From contig JAKAXI010000103.1 of assembly GCA_021816665.1 (NCBI GenBank), positions 1 to 6,766 of the forward strand: a stretch of 6,766 nt of DNA, given 5' to 3'. This document shows positions 1 through 5,494 of the stretch, piece after piece (positions within the stretch are counted from its first letter, which is position 1; each line of letters starts with the position of its first letter). The notes below the pieces were generated by a model. The model was not told the origin of the DNA. It saw only the letters and a program-made list of their open reading frames with translations, and did not search any database. This DNA is from Bacillota bacterium (GTDB lineage: Bacteria > Bacillota > Bacilli > Alicyclobacillales > Alicyclobacillaceae). A program made the translations under genes and the position numbers.

Positions 1-570
1 TCCGATCTGTTTTTCCTCTGAGGTTAAGTGACCAGCCCAAGAAATAGACGTCGCGCGCCAGGATGTTCCGCTCCACGTCAGACGCGTCACGGACGTGTTG
101 GCCAGGGGAGGGACGTCCTGGTGTCCAATCAACGCCAACAAATTCCTAATGTATCCTCCGTGGCTCACTGCGAGAAACCGCCCACTTTGATAGGCGTGTA
201 CAGTTTCCAAAAATGCCTTCGCGCGGCCCGATAAGCTTTCGCTTGATTCCTCGTCGGGTACACCATCTGGGTAACCAGCGCGAATTTCCTCTCGCGTCAA
301 ACCCTCTGCGCCACCAAACCTGCGTTCCCGGAGTCTGGAATCGGTCCGGTACGGCTTTCCGATCGCGTGACTGAGGAGATCTGCCGTCTCTCGCGCACGG
401 AGCAAATCGCTCGCGTAAAAACCTTTGAACGGAACGCCTTGTAACCAACCAGCCAGACGTACTGACTGGTCTTTGCCATTCGCGTTCAACGGAATATCAG
501 ACCAACCTTGAATTCGCCCTTCGTGATTCCAATCCGTCTCGCCATGTCGCACGAGCCACAGAGACAGCAA
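1..570 (-). CDS. Histidine phosphatase family protein (phosphoglycerate-mutase-like), 3' end outside window
   Basis: An uninterrupted minus-strand frame of 190 codons runs from TTG at 570 off the left edge. It begins MLSLWLVRHGETDWN, so the phosphohistidine motif RHG is at residues 8-10 (His9). The second half of the active site is LRERRFG at 80-86, where Glu82 is the likely acid/base, and SHGGYIR at 136-142 with His137. These are the hallmarks of the histidine phosphatase (PGAM/cobC/GpmB-like) superfamily, which transfers phosphate through a phospho-His intermediate. The motifs do not give the substrate: it could be a sugar-phosphate phosphatase, a CobC-like enzyme or a general phosphatase. 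A TTG start is chosen because a stop (TGA) lies only seven codons upstream, a GGGGAG Shine-Dalgarno (575-580) lies just before it, and the only later starts fall at or inside the RHG motif. About 190-210 residues is usual, so little is missing. It is divergent from aroQ. Confidence 0.88.
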   Translation of the reverse strand, partial: MLSLWLVRHGETDWNHEGRIQGWSDIPLNANGKDQSVRLAGWLQGVPFKGFYASDLLRARETADLLSHAIGKPYRTDSRLRERRFGGAEGLTREEIRAGYPDGVPDEESSESLSGRAKAFLETVHAYQSGRFLAVSHGGYIRNLLALIGHQDVPPLANTSVTRLTWSGTSWRATSISWAGHLTSEEKQIG

Positions 571-609
571 ACTGCTCCCCCCAGTCTGTCAACTACGCCG
601 TCGTCGCAG

Positions 610-638
610 TTTCAGTATATCAACCAGTGTGATACAAT
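610..638 (+). promoter_or_regulatory. Predicted extended -10 promoter for the aroQ-pepQ-efp operon
   Basis: The -10 element TACAAT (633-638) is preceded by TG one base upstream (630-631), giving an extended -10. The -35 position 17 bp upstream is TTTCAG (610-615), a poor match, which is tolerable with an extended -10. Transcription would start near 645, about 30 nt before the aroQ ATG. No other promoter-like element is obvious upstream of aroQ. Confidence 0.55.
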
Positions 639-643
639 AACAA
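614..643 (-). promoter_or_regulatory. Predicted sigma-A-type promoter for the histidine phosphatase gene
   Basis: Read on the minus strand, TTGTTA (643-638) is followed after 18 bp by TATACT (619-614). These match TTGACA at 4 of 6 and TATAAT at 5 of 6 positions. Transcription would begin near 607, leaving a leader of about 37 nt before the TTG start. The element coincides with the predicted aroQ promoter on the other strand. It is a consensus match by eye only. Confidence 0.5.
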
Positions 644-674
644 AGATTTTTGGCTGCTACCGGAGAGGGGACGA

Positions 675-1145
675 ATGACTATGGCGCCCGCCCACCGGGT
701 GTTGCTGCTGGTCAATGGGCCGAATCTCAATCGATTGGGTCAGCGAGACCCAAAGGTCTATGGGTCAACCAATCTTGAGGCAATCGAGGCTACAGTGCGA
801 ACGACTGTCAGTGCCGCAGGAGTAACACTGAAGTCTTTTCAGTCAAATCACGAAGGCGCCCTCATTGATTTCCTTCAGACCGACGGTCCAGCGTGCAGTG
901 GGATCATCATCAATCCTGGCGCATTTGGGCACTACAGCTATGCATTGCGAGATTGTCTAGCCGATTTGGGGAAGCCCTGCGTCGAAGTACATATCTCCAA
1001 TGTCCACCAGCGTGAGGCGTTTCGTCACCAGTTGGTGCTCTCTCCAGTCGTGACCGGACAAGTCGTGGGTCTCGGTGCAGATGGGTATGAGGTCGCAGCA
1101 CAGTGGTTCGCCAATCGGTTTATGCGGGAGGATGCGGGTCAGTGA
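675..1145 (+). CDS. aroQ: Type II 3-dehydroquinate dehydratase
   Basis: The 156-residue product converts 3-dehydroquinate to 3-dehydroshikimate, the third step of the shikimate pathway, and should be a cytosolic dodecamer with a flavodoxin-like fold. Family motifs appear in order: NGPNLNRLGQRDPKVYG at residues 14-30, containing active-site loop Arg24 and the catalytic base Tyr29; QSNHEG at 56-61; INPGAFGHYSYALRD at 79-93 with substrate-binding Asn80; and EVHISN at 104-109 with catalytic His106. Arg117 lies in the REAFRH segment. Length is slightly above the usual 140-150. The loop has RDP where many homologues have REP, a conservative change. ATG 675 is preceded by GGAGAGGGG (662-670); a second ATG at 681 is possible but less well spaced. 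The TGA stop overlaps the GTG start of the next gene, implying translational coupling. This is the equivalent of B. subtilis yqhS. Confidence 0.95.
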   Translation: MTMAPAHRVLLLVNGPNLNRLGQRDPKVYGSTNLEAIEATVRTTVSAAGVTLKSFQSNHEGALIDFLQTDGPACSGIIINPGAFGHYSYALRDCLADLGKPCVEVHISNVHQREAFRHQLVLSPVVTGQVVGLGADGYEVAAQWFANRFMREDAGQ

Positions 1146-2224
1146 CAGAACAGCGAATCAAGAACCTGCAGGCGTTGCTGTCTGATCAAGGGCTGGACGC
1201 AATGCTCGTGTCAAGTCCGGAAAACCGTCGCTATTTGAGCGGATTCACAGGCAGTGCGGGCAGTGTGCTCGTTACAGCAAATCGGGCTTGGATGATTGTA
1301 GATTTTCGTTATCTTGAGCAAGTACAAATGCAGTGCAAAGGCCTTGATGTCATCCGTCAAGGGGATACCGTTGTCGATACACTCCGCAGCGTCATCGAGC
1401 AGGAGCATTTGAGTAGCGTCGGTATCGAAGATCACGCTTTGTCCCACCGAGACGCGGGTCATTTCTTAAACTTGGAGAAGACTGTGACCAACCTGCGGGT
1501 TGTGTCAGCAGGTGGGCTTGTAGAGCAACTCCGGACACGCAAGGACACAGGCGAAGTTGATACGATCCGCAAGGCAGCACAAATTGCGGATGCTGGATTC
1601 GAACACATACTCGGCGTGATTCGACCCGGGATAACTGAGATCGAGGTTGCGTTTGAACTTGAAACTTTCCTGCGTCGCCAAGGTGCCAGTCACATTGCAT
1701 TTGACACAATCGTCGCCTCAGGTTGGCGCGGCGCTTGGCCGCACGGAGTTGCGAGCGACAAACCACTCGCATCGGGTGAGTTAGTTACGCTTGACTTTGG
1801 TGCCGTAGTCGATGGCTACTGTTCGGATATCACGCGCACAGTATGCATTGGCGAACCCACTTCGGAACAGCGCAGTTTGTATGACCATGTACTGGAGAGT
1901 CAGGTTCGCGCTTTGCACGCGTTACGAGTTGGAATGACCGGCCGAGAAGCAGACGCACTCGCACGCTCGTACTTGTCAGACCACGGCCTAGGCGAAGCGT
2001 TTGGTCACAGTCTCGGTCATGGCCTCGGACTGGAAGTTCACGAGGCACCTCGTTTATCCAAGGTGAGTGATGATATTCTTACCGAGGGCATGGTTGTGAC
2101 CGTCGAACCCGGAGCCTATTTGCCGGGATTTGGCGGCGTCCGCATTGAAGATGACGTGTGGTTCAGACCCGATGGTACAGTGGAAATTCTGACCCACGCG
2201 CCAAAAGAATTGATTTCTCTATAG
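1142..2224 (+). CDS. M24 family Xaa-Pro aminopeptidase / proline dipeptidase (YqhT-like)
   Basis: This 360-residue cytosolic metallopeptidase removes or splits N-terminal residues next to proline. The N-terminal creatinase-like domain (about 1-125) carries the typical SPENRRYLSGFTGSAG stretch. The C-terminal pita-bread domain holds the full set of dinuclear metal ligands: Asp218 (TLDFG), Asp229 (CSDITRT), His293 (GHGLGLEVHE), Glu322 (VEPGAY) and Glu336 (RIEDD). No key residue is missing. The open frame extends upstream to 1103, but the start is set at GTG 1142, which overlaps the aroQ stop as GTGA and follows GGGAGG (1126-1131). The protein then begins MTEQRIKNLQALL, as homologues do. The neighbours aroQ and efp match those of B. 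subtilis yqhT. Aminopeptidase P versus prolidase specificity cannot be told from the sequence, so no symbol is assigned. Confidence 0.93.
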   Translation: MTEQRIKNLQALLSDQGLDAMLVSSPENRRYLSGFTGSAGSVLVTANRAWMIVDFRYLEQVQMQCKGLDVIRQGDTVVDTLRSVIEQEHLSSVGIEDHALSHRDAGHFLNLEKTVTNLRVVSAGGLVEQLRTRKDTGEVDTIRKAAQIADAGFEHILGVIRPGITEIEVAFELETFLRRQGASHIAFDTIVASGWRGAWPHGVASDKPLASGELVTLDFGAVVDGYCSDITRTVCIGEPTSEQRSLYDHVLESQVRALHALRVGMTGREADALARSYLSDHGLGEAFGHSLGHGLGLEVHEAPRLSKVSDDILTEGMVVTVEPGAYLPGFGGVRIEDDVWFRPDGTVEILTHAPKELISL

Positions 2225-2228
2225 GAGG
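2223..2228 (+). promoter_or_regulatory. Shine-Dalgarno of efp, overlapping the upstream stop codon
   Basis: A perfect AGGAGG shares its first two bases with the TAG stop (2222-2224) of the peptidase gene and lies 11 nt before the efp ATG. Ribosomes finishing the peptidase therefore stop on the efp ribosome-binding site, which argues for joint transcription of the two genes. Confidence 0.8.
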
Positions 2229-2239
2229 ATGGCAAACCT

Positions 2240-2797
2240 ATGATTTCCAGCAACGACTTCCGTCCAGGCACCACGATTGAAGTAGACAGTCAAATTTTTC
2301 GCGTGATTGAGTTTATGCACGTGAAGCCAGGAAAAGGCGCCGCATTCGTGCGCACGAAACTAAAAAATGTAAAGACGGGCGCTGTTCGTGAGCAGACATT
2401 CCGCGCAGGTGAAAAAGTACCCCGGGCTCGGATTGAAACTCGGGAGATGCAGTACCTGTATGCTGAAAGCGATATGTACACCTTCATGGACACGGAGACG
2501 TTTGAACAGATCCAAATTCCGAAGGCCCAGTTGGAGTACGAATTGAACTTCCTCAAAGAAAACATGAATTGCTACATTGTCATGCACGAAGGCGCGTCAA
2601 TCGGGGTGGACCTACCCAACACGGTTGAGCTCGAAGTCGTCAGTACTGAACCAGGCATCAAAGGTGACACGGCGACAGGCGGTAGCAAACCCGCGACGAT
2701 GGAGACGGGTTATACACTGCAAGTCCCTCTTTTCATCAACGAAGGTGACCGACTCCTCATCGACACACGCAGCGGAAACTACATCTCGCGTGCCTGA
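2240..2797 (+). CDS. efp: Translation elongation factor P
   Basis: The 185-residue product is EF-P, which binds between the ribosomal P and E sites and relieves stalling at polyproline stretches. The length equals that of B. subtilis EF-P. The three beta-barrel domains are present: a KOW-like domain I (about 1-62), an OB-type domain II (about 65-127) and an OB-type domain III (about 130-185) ending in [17 protein letters not shown], which contains the EF-P signature region. The tip of domain I reads [12 protein letters not shown] with Lys32 at the position modified in EF-P; in B. subtilis this lysine carries 5-aminopentanol, so the same modification is plausible here. Start ATG 2240 has a perfect Shine-Dalgarno. 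Placement directly behind a prolyl peptidase gene is conserved in Bacilli. It is the last gene before a strong terminator. Confidence 0.97.
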   Translation: MISSNDFRPGTTIEVDSQIFRVIEFMHVKPGKGAAFVRTKLKNVKTGAVREQTFRAGEKVPRARIETREMQYLYAESDMYTFMDTETFEQIQIPKAQLEYELNFLKENMNCYIVMHEGASIGVDLPNTVELEVVSTEPGIKGDTATGGSKPATMETGYTLQVPLFINEGDRLLIDTRSGNYISRA

Positions 2798-2828
2798 TTT
2801 ACCATCCCAGACTGCTTAATTTCGTTCC

Positions 2829-2866
2829 GCACAGACCGTGGCAGCACGGTCTGTTTGTGCTTTTTC
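2829..2866 (+). terminator. Intrinsic terminator of the aroQ-pepQ-efp operon
   Basis: A perfect 10-bp inverted repeat, ACAGACCGTG (2831-2840) and CACGGTCTGT (2845-2854), encloses a 4-nt loop. It is followed by a T-rich tract (TTTGTGCTTTTTC) ending about 2866. GCACA (2829-2833) can also pair with TGTGC (2856-2860) in an alternative longer fold. It lies 31 nt after the efp stop, as expected for an operon end. It separates efp from yqhV. Confidence 0.88.
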
Positions 2867-2981
2867 GGGTTCTTGCCGGGGTTCTGCCCCCTCGAATCCG
2901 TGCATATACCAAGGATATGTGGACAAGGCATGCCACAGCTTGCATGCGTAGGCAAACTCTGCTGGCAAAGAGGCGAGGAAC

Positions 2982-3257
2982 GTGCTGAATATACAGGACA
3001 AAGTTGTGTACGGAATGGCGGGAATTCGCGTGATCTCAAGCGCCATTGAATTCATTGGCGCGATGCTTATGCTCTACTTTGGAACTGCCGACAAGGCGCT
3101 ACAGGTAAACGCAGGACTTGCTCTCGTTGGGCCAATTGTACTCCTTTCCGTGACCTTTCTTGGGATTGTCGGCATTGCTGGAGAGGGCATGGCTTGGCAG
3201 CGGATCGCGCTGATTTTGTTTGGCGTGGGCTGCATCCTCTTTGGCGCACGTGGTTGA
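2982..3257 (+). CDS. yqhV: YqhV family (DUF2619) small membrane protein
   Basis: The 91-residue product has three hydrophobic segments at about 17-34, 44-66 and 73-88, with short polar connections (TADKALQVN and AGEGMAWQR) and hardly any soluble part. The pattern MAGIRVISSAIEFIGAMLM, followed by a KAL-VNAGLALVGPIVLL segment and a C-terminal ILFGVGCILFGARG, resembles B. subtilis YqhV, and the position between efp and spoIIIAA is the same. Its function is unknown to me. The start is GTG 2982, preceded by AGAGGCGAGG (2969-2978). A terminator after efp suggests that it has its own promoter, but I see no convincing one in the 180 bp upstream. Location next to the spoIIIA operon hints at sporulation without showing it. 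Confidence 0.85.
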   Translation: MLNIQDKVVYGMAGIRVISSAIEFIGAMLMLYFGTADKALQVNAGLALVGPIVLLSVTFLGIVGIAGEGMAWQRIALILFGVGCILFGARG

Positions 3258-3355
3258 CAGCGGCGCACGAGGGAGCGGCAACTAAGCGTGCGACGCGCCA
3301 CGGCACCCATTACAGACAGTGCCGTAGCCCGTACGACGGGCAGGCGCGCTCTTGC
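3258..3355. other. Convergent intergenic gap between yqhV and the small minus-strand ORF
   Basis: The gap lies between the 3' ends of yqhV (plus strand) and the 36-codon ORF (minus strand), where terminators would be expected. A perfect 6-bp inverted repeat with a 3-nt loop, GCCCGT-ACG-ACGGGC (3327-3341), could form a hairpin on either strand, but neither side has a U-tract. A looser CGCACG/CGTGCG pair (3264-3269 and 3287-3292) has a 17-nt loop. No gene is supported here. Confidence 0.4.
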
Positions 3356-3466
3356 TTATGTCGACTTAGCTTGTTTGCCACGCATAAAACTGAACACAAG
3401 TGCCATCAGCAGCACAAAGATGACAAGAAAGACTACAATCCACCGCATCATCACAGCGAGTTCCAC
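3356..3466 (-). CDS. Predicted 36-residue single-pass membrane miniprotein, unrecognised
   Basis: A minus-strand frame starts at GTG 3466 and ends at TAA 3358-3356. The product begins MELAVMMRW, continues as an unbroken hydrophobic stretch from Trp9 to Met28 (rich in Val, Leu, Ile, Phe), and ends with the basic hydrophilic tail RGKQAKST. That is the layout of a one-helix membrane peptide; the positive-inside rule would put the C-terminus in the cytosol. The ribosome-binding site AAAGGAGGT (3481-3473) is an essentially perfect Shine-Dalgarno 6 nt from the GTG. Chance antisense ORFs rarely have both features. It is divergent from spoIIIAA and convergent with yqhV. I do not recognise a family. 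Small membrane proteins of this kind occur in sporulation and in membrane-complex regulation, but no role can be assigned. Short length and lack of a homology test limit confidence. Confidence 0.6.
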   Translation of the reverse strand: MELAVMMRWIVVFLVIFVLLMALVFSFMRGKQAKST

Positions 3467-3472
3467 ACTTGG

Positions 3473-3481
3473 ACCTCCTTT
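3473..3481 (-). promoter_or_regulatory. Shine-Dalgarno of the 36-codon minus-strand ORF
   Basis: On the minus strand the sequence is AAAGGAGGT, complementary over nine bases to the 3' end of Firmicute 16S rRNA. It sits 6 nt before the GTG at 3466. It is the strongest ribosome-binding site in the window and has no plus-strand explanation, so it is the main reason for calling the small ORF. Confidence 0.7.
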
Positions 3482-3589
3482 GCAGCAACTCCCCCGAAGT
3501 TCGCACGGCAATTTTCCTTCTCCCTATTGGATGCTCAATCTGGCTGCAGCGTGCAGGCGAAAGAGTGGCATGTTCTGTGGGCAACACAC

Positions 3590-3619
3590 GAATATGCTTG
3601 TACCCCCGCCCATATATAT
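3590..3619 (+). promoter_or_regulatory. Predicted sigma-E promoter of the spoIIIA operon
   Basis: GAATATG (3590-3596) matches the sigma-E -35 consensus KMATATT at 6 of 7 positions. After a 14-bp spacer, CATATATA (3611-3618) matches the -10 consensus CATACAHT at 6 of 8. The predicted transcription start near 3626 lies about 20 nt before the spoIIIAA GTG, just ahead of its Shine-Dalgarno. In B. subtilis the spoIIIA operon is transcribed by mother-cell sigma-E, so element and context agree. The call is by consensus match; no start site is measured. Confidence 0.68.
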
Positions 3620-3627
3620 GGACTACC

Positions 3628-3636
3628 AAGGGGGTG
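3628..3636 (+). promoter_or_regulatory. Shine-Dalgarno that fixes the spoIIIAA start
   Basis: AAGGGGGTG differs by one base from the ideal AAGGAGGTG and lies 10 nt before GTG 3647. The spoIIIAA frame is open far upstream, to 3194, so this site together with the sigma-E-like promoter decides the start. Any earlier start would lie upstream of the predicted transcript. Confidence 0.7.
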
Positions 3637-3646
3637 GACAACGGTT

Positions 3647-4711
3647 GTGGCAGCGTCTGAAGCATCCCAGGAATCCGTCTCTCGACTTTGGCAAAACGCG
3701 TTGCGGGTATGCCCTAGTCACGTTCAACGCCTCGTGCTGTCACTCGATGCGCAGGCTCTCTTACACATTGAAGAGATCCGGTTTCGCCTCGGTCAGCCTG
3801 TGGAGTTGTGTGGTGTCGGGTTCGACCAGTTCCTTCACGCCCAAAGCGGCCTGACGCTGCGCACCACGGACGCCTATCGAACCACTGCGGAGGACATGGA
3901 GCGCGTCGTCCAGGCGGTGACACAGTCGTCCTTGTACGCGGTTGAGGAAGAACTTCGCCGGGGATTTGTGACAATGCCTGGGGGACATCGCGTAGGCATT
4001 GCCGGACGAGCCGTTCTCAGCAACTCTGGAACGATTCGCTCGATCCGGTCGATCACGTCGGTGAACATCCGGGTTGCCAAGGAGCGCATTGGTGCAGCGG
4101 ATTCATTGCGCAAAGTGGTCGCTGATCCTCTTGGAGCGCCGTACAGTGTGCTCTTCATTTCTCCACCCCAGTGCGGCAAGACGACCATGTTGCGGGACTT
4201 GGCCCGGCAGTGGAGTGAGGGATCTGTCAACCGAGGTATCGGTCGAAAGGTGTGCGTCGTGGACGAGCGGTCAGAACTTGCCGGCTGCCTGTCTGGTGTA
4301 CCTCAATTTCACCTTGGTCCGCGCACAGACATTCTCGACGCTTGTCCAAAGGCGGAAGGGCTGCTGATGGCAATCCGCAGTCTCTCCCCGGAAGTGGTAG
4401 TGACAGACGAAATCGGGCGGTCGACCGACGCAGATGCAATTCTCGAAGCGGCACACGCAGGCGTGTCCGTGATTGCCAGCGCACATGCACGAACACTGAC
4501 CGACTGGAAAAGGCGGCCGCATATGGGGGAGTTGTTCGAGGCGAAAGCTTTCTCAAGGTACGTACTTCTGAGTCGACGCCGAGGACCTGGAACAGTAGAA
4601 GACGTACTGGATGAGAGCGGCCAACCGATTGCCGGATGGAGGGCGCCACTCGCGGGACGAAGGTCACTGGATGATGTGCGCGTCAACGTGGAGGGAGCGG
4701 AGTCGCCATGA
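3647..4711 (+). CDS. spoIIIAA: Stage III sporulation protein AA, secretion-type ATPase
   Basis: The 354-residue product is the ATPase of the SpoIIIA-SpoIIQ complex, related to type II/IV secretion ATPases, and works on the mother-cell cytosolic face of the outer forespore membrane. The N-terminal domain (about 1-150) has the family stretch LHIEEIRFRLGQPVEL, a GGHRVGIAGRAV block and the SIRSITSVNIRVAKE segment. The Walker A loop is SPPQCGKTT (172-180, Lys178), with Ser172 where the general pattern has Gly or Ala. Two acidic strands follow: VVDERSEL (Asp206, Glu207) and VVVTDEIG (Asp254, Glu255, the likely Walker B/catalytic pair). A HAGVSVIASAHA segment completes the ATPase core. It is longer than the roughly 307-residue B. 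subtilis protein, with extra residues at both ends, the C-terminal tail being rich in Arg, Gly and Ala. The start is GTG 3647. Its stop overlaps spoIIIAB as ATGA. Confidence 0.93.
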   Translation: MAASEASQESVSRLWQNALRVCPSHVQRLVLSLDAQALLHIEEIRFRLGQPVELCGVGFDQFLHAQSGLTLRTTDAYRTTAEDMERVVQAVTQSSLYAVEEELRRGFVTMPGGHRVGIAGRAVLSNSGTIRSIRSITSVNIRVAKERIGAADSLRKVVADPLGAPYSVLFISPPQCGKTTMLRDLARQWSEGSVNRGIGRKVCVVDERSELAGCLSGVPQFHLGPRTDILDACPKAEGLLMAIRSLSPEVVVTDEIGRSTDADAILEAAHAGVSVIASAHARTLTDWKRRPHMGELFEAKAFSRYVLLSRRRGPGTVEDVLDESGQPIAGWRAPLAGRRSLDDVRVNVEGAESP

Positions 4712-5223
4712 TTCGTGCTCTTGGCGCTGCGATGGTACTCGCCGCCACGAGTGGCATCGGCTGGCGCATTGCCGGTTCTTACCGACGGCGTCCTGCACAA
4801 CTTCGGGCACTCGCGCAGTCTGTGCGCTTGCTGAAAGCCGAAGTGGAGTACAGTGTCATGCCATTGCCGCAGGCGCTCAAACATGTCGCTACGCGTGCAG
4901 ACCGGGCGGTCGCAGATCTGTACCGGTTAGCAGGGGAGGCACTTTCGAATGTGGATGTCACTGTAGCTAATGCCTTTCGCATCGGGATCGACGCATGCGC
5001 GCCACGTTCAGCACTGCGCAGCGAGGACTTCGACGTGATGCGCGAACTCGGTGCGACCCTCGGGACTTCGGACAGCGTCCATCAAAGCCAACAAATCGAC
5101 GTAGCGCTGGCGCGTCTGAACAGTCTTGAGGCCATGGCACGCGAACTACAGCAGAAGAACGAGCGCATGTGGCAATACCTTGGCGTGTTGTCCGGTCTGC
5201 TGATTGTCATTTTGCTTTATTGA
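4708..5223 (+). CDS. spoIIIAB: Stage III sporulation protein AB
   Basis: The 171-residue product has the same length as B. subtilis SpoIIIAB. It has an N-terminal membrane segment (about 3-24, followed by the basic SYRRR), a helical soluble middle part, and a C-terminal hydrophobic anchor (about 154-171, ending IVILLY). The segment LLKAEVEYSVMPLPQAL (about 41-57) resembles the conserved family motif, in which short-range helices have been compared with GspF-type secretion proteins. It is thought to sit in the mother-cell membrane next to the SpoIIIAA ATPase. The start ATG overlaps the spoIIIAA stop (ATGA), with GGAGGGAGCGGAG upstream as ribosome-binding region, so the two are translationally coupled. 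A 58-bp gap follows before spoIIIAC, in which I see nothing beyond the spoIIIAC Shine-Dalgarno. Confidence 0.92.
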   Translation: MIRALGAAMVLAATSGIGWRIAGSYRRRPAQLRALAQSVRLLKAEVEYSVMPLPQALKHVATRADRAVADLYRLAGEALSNVDVTVANAFRIGIDACAPRSALRSEDFDVMRELGATLGTSDSVHQSQQIDVALARLNSLEAMARELQQKNERMWQYLGVLSGLLIVILLY

Positions 5224-5281
5224 GCGACGACAACGTAGCGCGAAGTGGGGGCAACAGGACGGCAGTTGGGAGGGAGCACAA

Positions 5282-5485
5282 ATGATACCGGAAGTGCGAG
5301 CGGTCTTTCAGATCGCTGGGATTGGCTTTCTAGTTGCCATTCTGCACACCATCCTCAAACAGAGTGGAAAAGAGGAATTTGCGAACTGGACGACCTTCGT
5401 AGGTTTTGTCGCCGTGTTTGTGATCGTCATTGGTTACGTGGACCAGCTTTACGGCGAAATCTCGAGGGTCTTCCTAAACCAGTAG
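5282..5485 (+). CDS. spoIIIAC: Stage III sporulation protein AC
   Basis: The 67-residue product matches the usual size (68 in B. subtilis). It has two membrane helices (about 8-25 and 38-53) separated by the polar stretch KQSGKEEFANW, and ends in YVDQLYGEISRVFLNQ, as typical SpoIIIAC proteins do. It is a membrane component of the mother-cell part of the feeding-tube channel. The frame is open upstream to 5204 inside spoIIIAB, but ATG 5282 is chosen: GGGAGG (5268-5273) lies 8 nt upstream and the protein then has the family length. It is followed directly by spoIIIAD. Confidence 0.93.
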   Translation: MIPEVRAVFQIAGIGFLVAILHTILKQSGKEEFANWTTFVGFVAVFVIVIGYVDQLYGEISRVFLNQ

Positions 5486-5494
5486 GTGGGAACT

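Noticed and set aside
28..234. A 68-codon plus-strand frame at the left edge.
   Set aside because: It is antisense to the histidine phosphatase, whose catalytic motifs prove the minus-strand reading; the translated sequence has no recognisable pattern.
146..479. Two minus-strand ATG frames (448-146 and 479-297).
   Set aside because: They are other frames of the same strand over the histidine phosphatase and are rich in Arg with no motif; the TTG-started frame carries the catalytic residues.
2577..2819. An 80-codon plus-strand frame inside the 3' half of efp.
   Set aside because: It lies in another frame of a clearly real gene, lacks a ribosome-binding site and is rich in Ser, Arg and Thr as expected of a shifted reading.
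2855..3049. A 64-codon plus-strand frame between efp and yqhV.
   Set aside because: It begins inside the efp terminator, has no Shine-Dalgarno, is rich in Cys and Gly without pattern, and overlaps yqhV in another frame.
3327..3341. Hairpin GCCCGT-ACG-ACGGGC as a bidirectional terminator for yqhV and the miniprotein.
   Set aside because: The stem is only 6 bp and neither strand has a run of T after it, so intrinsic termination is not supported; it is only noted in the gap description.
3588..3596. A sigma-E -35 on the minus strand: the same site reads GCATATT (7 of 7 to KMATATT) in reverse.
   Set aside because: No CATACAHT-like -10 is found 13-16 bp away on the minus strand, so it is most likely just the near-symmetry of the plus-strand -35.
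3194..3646. A long N-terminal extension of SpoIIIAA, open in frame back to 3194.
   Set aside because: It overlaps yqhV, encodes a low-quality sequence rich in His, Arg and Cys unlike any SpoIIIAA domain, has no ribosome-binding site, and lies upstream of the predicted sigma-E transcription start.
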